Origin: Bacteroidales bacterium
GTDB taxonomy: Bacteria; Bacteroidota; Bacteroidia; Bacteroidales; Bacteroidaceae
DNA length: 9,839 nucleotides
Reading direction: 5' to 3'
NCBI GenBank assembly: GCA_004558865.1
Contig: SFCY01000085.1
Coordinates: 1 to 9,839, forward strand
Below, piece by piece: positions 5,732 to 9,839 of the stretch. Position numbers and translations under genes: made by a program. The stretch's first letter is position 1, and each line of letters begins with the position of its first letter. The notes below the pieces were generated by a model. That model had not been told where the DNA came from. It saw only the letters and a list, made by a program, of their open reading frames with translations, and made no database searches.

Positions 5732-6400
5732 ATGGAAACCAAGACACTTGAATCGCTACAGAAAAGCCCCCTGTTCGCGGGCATGAGCAGCGTGGAGATA
5801 GAGATTGCCCTGTCGGGCGTGAACTACCAGCTTGTGGGCTATGCGCCTTACGACATCTACGCGCTGGCGGGGATGTCCTGCCAGAACGCCGACATCGTTG
5901 TCAGCGGCGTGCTCGTTTGCCGCATGTCATCAATCTCGGGCAAGCTTGTCGAGGTAAGCCGGCTGAGGGCGGGCAACCTCATCGCTCCGGCCTTCCTCTT
6001 CGGCAAGGACAAGACGCTGCCCGTAAGCGTTGAGACCGAGGGGGAGGTGAGCGTGCTGCGCATGAGCCTTGCGACCTTTGAGAAGCTGCTCCGCGACAAC
6101 TGGCTGCTGACGGAGAATTTCATCCGCATCTTGTCAAACACCAACGCCTTTCTCACCAAGCGGCTGCGCGTGCTCAGTCTTCTCACTGTCAGAGAGAAGG
6201 TGGCGTGGCTGCTGACGGAGATGGCGGCGGAGCAAGGCTCCACCACCATCACCCTCAACCGCTCGCGCCAACAGATCGCCGACTCGTTTGGCATCCAGAA
6301 GTTCTCGCTGCTGCGTGTGCTTTCCGCCTTTCAGAAGGAGGGAGCCATCAGAGTGGCCGAAAGGCAGATTACCATCCTCGATCGGAGCAAGATGAGGTGA
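5732..6400 (+). CDS. Crp/Fnr-family transcriptional regulator, HcpR-like
   Basis: The product is 222 aa, the usual size. Residues 8-120 form the cyclic-nucleotide-binding-like beta barrel (LQKSPLFAGMSSVEIE, then SGVLVCRMSSISGKLVEVSR, then RAGNLIAPAFLFG at 79-91). Residues about 121-150 are the dimer helix. Residues 174-207 are the winged helix-turn-helix (LNRSRQQIADSFGIQKFSLL, then RVLSAFQKEG). The phrase GNLIAPAFLFG with a following LPVSV is typical of the HcpR-like Bacteroidetes branch linked to nitric-oxide and redox stress. The protein has only two Cys (C50, C63) and no N-terminal Cys cluster, so it is not an iron-sulfur Fnr; it has no His at all, so any haem would need another ligand. 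It converges with the DUF438 gene, 17 bases between stops. That the two are functionally linked is inference. ATG 5732 is chosen because homologues start at this point and the promoter lies at 5556-5587. Confidence 0.88.
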   Translation: METKTLESLQKSPLFAGMSSVEIEIALSGVNYQLVGYAPYDIYALAGMSCQNADIVVSGVLVCRMSSISGKLVEVSRLRAGNLIAPAFLFGKDKTLPVSVETEGEVSVLRMSLATFEKLLRDNWLLTENFIRILSNTNAFLTKRLRVLSLLTVREKVAWLLTEMAAEQGSTTITLNRSRQQIADSFGIQKFSLLRVLSAFQKEGAIRVAERQITILDRSKMR

Positions 6401-6417
6401 GCCCAGGGAGGGTGGAG

Positions 6418-7923
6418 TTATTTGGCAAAGTGCCTACGGGCCTCCTCCATGTCCTGCACGGTTTCCATTGTCCCCATATAATTGCCCTCGGCGTCGCGCA
6501 CGGCATGATAGTTGACAAGCGTCGCGCGACCGTCTTTTTCCATCCACACCGGCACGCATTCGCGCTTGCCCTGCCGAAGATCATTGATGATGGCCCTAAC
6601 CATCGGCTCTATCTTGGGCGGATGGCACGAGAACACCTCACGTCCAAGGGCTGCCAAGGGGCGTTTGAAGGCTTTGGCGGCAAATGGCTGGTTGAAGTAG
6701 CGGTTGATGTTGTCGGTGTCCACGAAAGTCACCTCCATCGGAAGCGTGTCGAGCAGGGCTGTCAGCTGGCTTATCGTGAGCGACCCGCCGGGCATGTCCA
6801 CCCTCAGTTCGTTGGCCACATTTGTGCCCCCTTGGCAGTTGGCCGTCTTCTCCTTGGCGAGCAACGCCTCCCCGTCTTGCCAGACTTGCGGCTCCACACC
6901 CAGGCAAGGGGCATAGGCCTTGCTGTCGATATAAACCTGAAGCCAGTCGTCGTCAGTGAGGTTGGCCGCACACACGGGAAAGAGTATGCGGTTCTCCTTG
7001 AACGTCATCTCCCTCGCGCGAACCACAAGGTCCTCCGCGCGCTTCAGCCATTGCGCGCCGGGGTTGGCGGCCTGCCGCAGGAGAGAGGAGAACTCGGCTC
7101 GAATCTCATCGTCGATGGTCCACATCACCTGCGAGGGACCATATATCCCATACTTGGTGTTCAGCAAAGGATAGATGAGGTCGCCTTTCTTGGCATAGTG
7201 GACTGCCAGCCCACGGGCCTGGCCAAGTAGGGCCGCCACGTCGCCATCCCTTCTCAGCGCGTTCTCCACCGCATTGAGAGCCTTCACTATCGCGTCGTTC
7301 TCACGGTAGAAGGTCTGCAGGGGATGCCCGTCAGTGGCCCTGAGGCTGGCCGTCTTGTCCTTGCTCTCGGCAGCCTGACCCATCATCATCCTCTCCTGGT
7401 CGTGATGCATCCCGTGATGGAAATCGTCCTGGCTCCTGCTGTGGAAGAGGGCAGAGTGGACGTCGCACAGCTTCTTCACTTCTTTTGCCGACTGCCCCTC
7501 GGCTATGAGTTGCTGCTCGGCCTTCATGATGCTTGTGGCCGGAACATCCTTGAAGTCCCTCACAAAGTCGGCACGCACACTCTCCAAAGACTCCCCGTCG
7601 TTGAGCCGCTTGAGCAGCGACTTGATCCTGAGGGTGGCCTCGTCAGACGGGCTGACCAAACGGCTGTGGACGGAATCGCCGGCAGAGGCGGGGACGTCGC
7701 CAACCACCGTGAACCCCCCATCGCGCAGGGCCTTCACCACCTGATCCAGACTTATGCCCCTCATGGCCGCGCCCTTGGGAATGGTTATTAGTTTGCCGGC
7801 TGAAAGCCTGATGGCGTTTTTCTTGATTTCGGTAAAACCGAGCGAGGCCATGATGTCGATAATCTCGGGGTGTTCCTGCGTGAGCTGGTACACCGTCTGC
7901 GTGAGGTCTATTCTCTTTTCCAT
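6418..7923 (-). CDS. DUF1858-DUF438-hemerythrin-PAS protein
   Basis: The product is 501 aa, full length. Residues 1-75 are DUF1858 (VYQLTQEHPEIIDIMASLGF). Residues about 90-165 are DUF438, ending in KKLCDVHSALF (150-160). Residues about 198-320 are a hemerythrin-like helical bundle with H200, H242-Y-A-K-K, YGPSQVMW (261-268) and KENRILFP (309-316). Residues about 385-500 are a PAS domain (LPMEVTFVDTDNINRYFNQP, FSCHPP at 431-436). Hemerythrin domains bind a di-iron centre that senses or stores oxygen or nitric oxide. The ligand set looks incomplete: the Glu after the second His is Gly (KKGDLIYP) and MWTIDDEIR has D where many relatives have His. A His/Met stretch HHGMHHDQERMMM (169-181) could bind metal. 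The protein is cytoplasmic and probably takes part in redox or nitrosative stress response. It is convergent with the Crp/Fnr gene. Confidence 0.9.
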   Translation of the reverse strand: MEKRIDLTQTVYQLTQEHPEIIDIMASLGFTEIKKNAIRLSAGKLITIPKGAAMRGISLDQVVKALRDGGFTVVGDVPASAGDSVHSRLVSPSDEATLRIKSLLKRLNDGESLESVRADFVRDFKDVPATSIMKAEQQLIAEGQSAKEVKKLCDVHSALFHSRSQDDFHHGMHHDQERMMMGQAAESKDKTASLRATDGHPLQTFYRENDAIVKALNAVENALRRDGDVAALLGQARGLAVHYAKKGDLIYPLLNTKYGIYGPSQVMWTIDDEIRAEFSSLLRQAANPGAQWLKRAEDLVVRAREMTFKENRILFPVCAANLTDDDWLQVYIDSKAYAPCLGVEPQVWQDGEALLAKEKTANCQGGTNVANELRVDMPGGSLTISQLTALLDTLPMEVTFVDTDNINRYFNQPFAAKAFKRPLAALGREVFSCHPPKIEPMVRAIINDLRQGKRECVPVWMEKDGRATLVNYHAVRDAEGNYMGTMETVQDMEEARRHFAK

Positions 7924-8001
7924 TGTCTTTGTTCGTTATGTTGTTTCACTTTCCATCCTGCAAGTTCGATGCCAACTGGCTATTTGCGGCCGCCCATCGC
8001 G

Positions 8002-8047
8002 AGGGTGGCAACAAATGTTACCCACCCTACCCCATTCGGCATGGGGT
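8002..8047. promoter_or_regulatory. Two abutting hairpins upstream of the DUF438 gene
   Basis: AGGGTGG (8002-8008) pairs with CCACCCT (8022-8028). Directly adjoining, ACCCCAT (8029-8035) pairs with ATGGGGT (8041-8047) around a TCGGC loop. GGGTGGCA occurs at 8003-8010 and again at 8044-8051, so the two copies could compete for CCACCC. The block lies 79-124 bases upstream of ATG 7923 and could act as DNA dyads or as RNA structure. Confidence 0.45.
8007..8022. promoter_or_regulatory. Candidate Crp/Fnr-type operator of the DUF438 gene
   Basis: GGCAACA-AA-TGTTACC is a 16-bp dyad with 7-bp arms and a single mismatch, about the size of a Crp/Fnr dimer site. It overlaps AACATTTG on the minus strand (8019-8012), which is one base off the TAnnTTTG -7 element and the best promoter candidate for the DUF438 gene. 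Binding by the nearby Crp/Fnr regulator is inference. Confidence 0.4.
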
Positions 8048-8098
8048 GGCATTCTTTTTGTTGTCTGAATGATGAACGTTAAGGTCGGTTATAAAAAT

Positions 8099-8259
8099 TA
8101 GGTTTAAAAAAGATGATCATCACGATGGTGTGGGGCTGACGCGCGAGCCGGCCAGCCCAGCGTCCGTTTCCAAGAAGCGAGGTGGGCTGCGGGGCGCAAG
8201 GAGTCCAAGGAGAATGGTGGGCCAGGGCCAACATGCCTGTGCCCACCATTCTCCTTTTT
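8099..8259 (+). ncRNA. Possible small transcript or leader ending at a strong terminator
   Basis: A strong + strand terminator at 8207-8259 has no protein gene in front of it, because the nearest gene upstream is on the other strand. A near-match -7 element TAGGTTTA lies at 8099-8106 (last base off), with no clear -33. A nine-codon frame MIITMVWG-stop lies at 8113-8139. GGGCTG at 8133-8138, CAGCCC at 8153-8158 and GGGCTG at 8184-8189 allow two mutually exclusive stems, as in attenuators. A small RNA or a leader-peptide unit would both fit; neither is shown. Confidence 0.3.
8207..8259 (+). terminator. Strong intrinsic terminator, 16-bp perfect stem
   Basis: AAGGAGAATGGTGGGC (8207-8222) is the exact reverse complement of 8241-8256, and CAGG/CCTG (8223-8226, 8236-8239) can extend the stem past a one-base bulge. 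A T run at 8255-8259 follows on the + strand; the minus direction has none. It lies 78 bases before the ATPase-nuclease gene start and upstream of that gene's promoter. Confidence 0.75.
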
Positions 8260-8277
8260 AGAATATATTATCGGTTT

Positions 8278-8313
8278 TTTGTCGTGAGTTACAAAAAAAA
8301 TGCGTAAGTTTGC
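8278..8313 (+). promoter_or_regulatory. Promoter of the ATPase-nuclease gene
   Basis: TTTGTC (8278-8283), 19 bases, then CGTAAGTTTGC (8303-8313) with the exact -7 element TAAGTTTG at 8305-8312. Transcription would begin near 8318. An in-frame ATG at 8316 is therefore too early, and the start falls to 8337 or to the ATG pair at 8346/8349. Confidence 0.6.
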
Positions 8314-8336
8314 GGATGCAACAGATTGAGCGCATT

Positions 8337-9839
8337 ATGGAACAGATGATGAGAAAATACCCAGTTGGCATACAGACTTTCGAGAGAATCATAAAGGAGG
8401 GCTTTGTCTATGTGGACAAGACCGACCTCGTGTGGGAACTTGCGCACTATGCCACATTCGTATTTATGAGCCGCCCGCGGCGCTTCGGCAAGTCGCTGCT
8501 CACCTCTACCTTGGAATCCTATTTCAAGGGCGACCGCGAGTTGTTTGAGGGATTGAGAATCATGCCGCTTGAAAAGGAATGGACGCGCTATCCCGTGCTA
8601 CACATCGACCTCAGCGTGGCCAAGGGCCAGGACAGCCCCGAGGGGCTGCGCGATACGCTGATGTGGATGATGAAGCCCCTGGCGGAAGTCTATGGGCAAG
8701 ACCACGACGAGACCACTCCCGGCAAGCTGCTCACGGGCCTCATCCATCGTGCGCAGGAGAAGACGGGCAGGCAGGTGGCGGTAATCATCGACGAATACGA
8801 CGCGCCCCTCCTTGACGTGCTCCACTCGCAGGCCACGCTCGACGCCATGCGGAAGGTCATGCAGGAGTTCTACGTGCCGCTCAAGGCCAACGAGGCACAC
8901 ATCAAGTTCTGCTTCATCACCGGCATCACGAAGTTCTCCCAGCTGAGCATCTTCTCCACAATCAACAACCTGAAGAATGTCTCCCTGCTTCCTAAGTTTG
9001 CCACACTCTGCGGATTTACGGAGCGGGAGGTGAAGACTGTTTTCAAGGACGACATCCAGGCGATGGCTGGAGTCTTCCAACTGACTCCCGAAGAGATGTA
9101 TGCCAAGATCAAGTTCAAATATGACGGCTACCACTTCGCCGGCGGAGCCGAGGCCGTATTCAACCCATTCAGCCTGCTCAACGCCTTGGGCGACCAGATG
9201 CTGAAAAACTACTGGTTCGCCTCTGGCACGCCCACCTTCCTCATCCGCCAGATGCAGCACTTCCACACCGACATCACCTCGCTCGACTCTCTCGACGTGC
9301 CCGAGACGGCCTTCGACCAGCCCACGGAAAACATGAACGATGCCCTGCCGCTGCTCTATCAGAGCGGCTACCTCACCATCAAGGACTACGATGCGGAGGG
9401 TGAGACCTATCAACTTTCCATTCCCAACCAAGAGGTGCGCGTGGGCTATGTCAACGGACTGCTGCCCACATATATCGGTTTGGACAATGCTGACGTGCAA
9501 GTGGGATTTGCCTTGAAGTTTTGGCGGGCGCTGAAGCAGGGCGACATCGACTTGGCCATGCGCCACATGCAGGCTTATCTTGCCGGCATTCCCTACGTGG
9601 AGGGATTCAAGCGGAAGCTCGCCGAGGCCGCCACCAAGGAGGGATTCTACGAGTACACCTTCTACCTCATCTTCTCCATGCTCAACGTCTATGTGCGCAC
9701 GCAGGTGAAGGTGGCCGGCGGCCGCGTGGACATGGTGGTGTTCATGCCCGACACCATCTACGTGATGGAGCTGAAGACGGGCGACTCGGCGCAGCACGCC
9801 CTCGACCAGATCGAAGCCCGCGGCTACGCCACGCCCTAC
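8337..9839 (+). CDS. AAA-ATPase_like / PDDEXK_9 (DUF1703) protein, 3' end cut by the window
   Basis: The frame is open for 501 codons to the window edge. Residues 6-35 (KYPVGIQTFERIIKEGFVYV, D-K-T) are the family's N-terminus. The P-loop-like SRPRRFGKS is at 45-53 and a Walker B strand VAVIIDEYDAP at 147-157. FITGITKFSQLSIFSTINNL (193-212) follows. The C-terminal PD-(D/E)XK nuclease fold has GGRVDMVV (D465) and IYVMELKTG (E478-x-K480), so unlike the Rpn-type gene its active site looks intact. Members are usually about 520 aa, so roughly 20 residues lie outside. These proteins are abundant and often multicopy in Prevotella; their role is unknown, with DNA-directed or defence functions proposed. 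The start is set by the promoter at 8278-8313; in-frame ATGs at 8346 and 8349 (MRKYPVGI) are real alternatives. Confidence 0.88.
   Translation, partial: MEQMMRKYPVGIQTFERIIKEGFVYVDKTDLVWELAHYATFVFMSRPRRFGKSLLTSTLESYFKGDRELFEGLRIMPLEKEWTRYPVLHIDLSVAKGQDSPEGLRDTLMWMMKPLAEVYGQDHDETTPGKLLTGLIHRAQEKTGRQVAVIIDEYDAPLLDVLHSQATLDAMRKVMQEFYVPLKANEAHIKFCFITGITKFSQLSIFSTINNLKNVSLLPKFATLCGFTEREVKTVFKDDIQAMAGVFQLTPEEMYAKIKFKYDGYHFAGGAEAVFNPFSLLNALGDQMLKNYWFASGTPTFLIRQMQHFHTDITSLDSLDVPETAFDQPTENMNDALPLLYQSGYLTIKDYDAEGETYQLSIPNQEVRVGYVNGLLPTYIGLDNADVQVGFALKFWRALKQGDIDLAMRHMQAYLAGIPYVEGFKRKLAEAATKEGFYEYTFYLIFSMLNVYVRTQVKVAGGRVDMVVFMPDTIYVMELKTGDSAQHALDQIEARGYATPY

Noticed and set aside
5201..5754. 14-bp direct repeat AAGACACTTGAATC at 5201-5214 and 5741-5754
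   Set aside because: One shared 14-mer in a 10-kb window is close to chance, and the second copy is ordinary coding sequence.
6205..7230. A 341-codon open frame on the + strand
   Set aside because: It overlaps the end of the Crp/Fnr gene in another frame and runs antisense to the DUF438 gene; no domain or start signal supports it.
8598..9797. A 399-codon open frame on the minus strand
   Set aside because: It is the antisense shadow of the ATPase-nuclease gene, whose + frame shows P-loop, Walker B and nuclease motifs; the minus product is rich in H, V, G and L with no domain.

Overview
The window looks like chromosomal DNA from a Bacteroidales bacterium, most likely Prevotella or a close relative. 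Three signs point there. The promoters fit the Bacteroidetes TTTG/TTG-N19-21-TAnnTTTG form, and start codons have no Shine-Dalgarno sequence. One gene and one gene remnant end in type IX-secretion-like C-termini. The protein families (Rpn/PDDEXK_2 nuclease-transposase, AAA-ATPase_like/PDDEXK_9, DUF1349, short acidic MKKTYI...LWE peptide) are typical of that group. No tRNA, rRNA, CRISPR array or complete insertion sequence was seen.

Layout: 1-305 holds no intact gene, only a short coding-looking fragment. 306-1175 (-) is a PD-(D/E)XK (Rpn-type) protein whose expected catalytic Asp appears to be Val. 1629-3239 (+) is a secreted multi-domain protein with a BIG2-like domain and an in-frame run of 12 G that could act as a phase-variation switch; it is followed by a 59-aa acidic peptide gene (3269-3448). 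A 15-bp GC-rich hairpin separates these from a convergent LuxR-type regulator (3623-4366, -). That regulator is divergent from a secreted DUF1349 protein (4443-5096, +). The 76-bp gap between them holds two perfect palindromes (17 and 18 bp), the second carrying a Bacteroidetes -7 element on each strand. 5340-5522 (-) is the C-terminal stump of a type IX secretion cargo gene, still followed by its terminator hairpin.

5732-6400 (+) is a Crp/Fnr-family regulator, convergent with 6418-7923 (-), a DUF1858-DUF438-hemerythrin-PAS protein. The pair suggests redox, oxygen or nitric-oxide sensing, and a dyad upstream of the DUF438 gene is a candidate operator. 7924-8336 has no protein gene but is rich in structure: two abutting hairpins, a possible small transcript, and a strong 16-bp-stem terminator. 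8337 to the window edge (+) is an AAA-ATPase_like/PDDEXK_9 protein that lacks only its last residues.

The most interesting items are the G12 tract, the palindromic divergent control region at 4392-4431, the identical promoter layout (TTTGTC-N19-CGTAAGTTTGC) before the two PD-(D/E)XK genes, and the orphan terminator at 8207-8259. All functional statements come from reading the sequence and from family knowledge; no database search was made.
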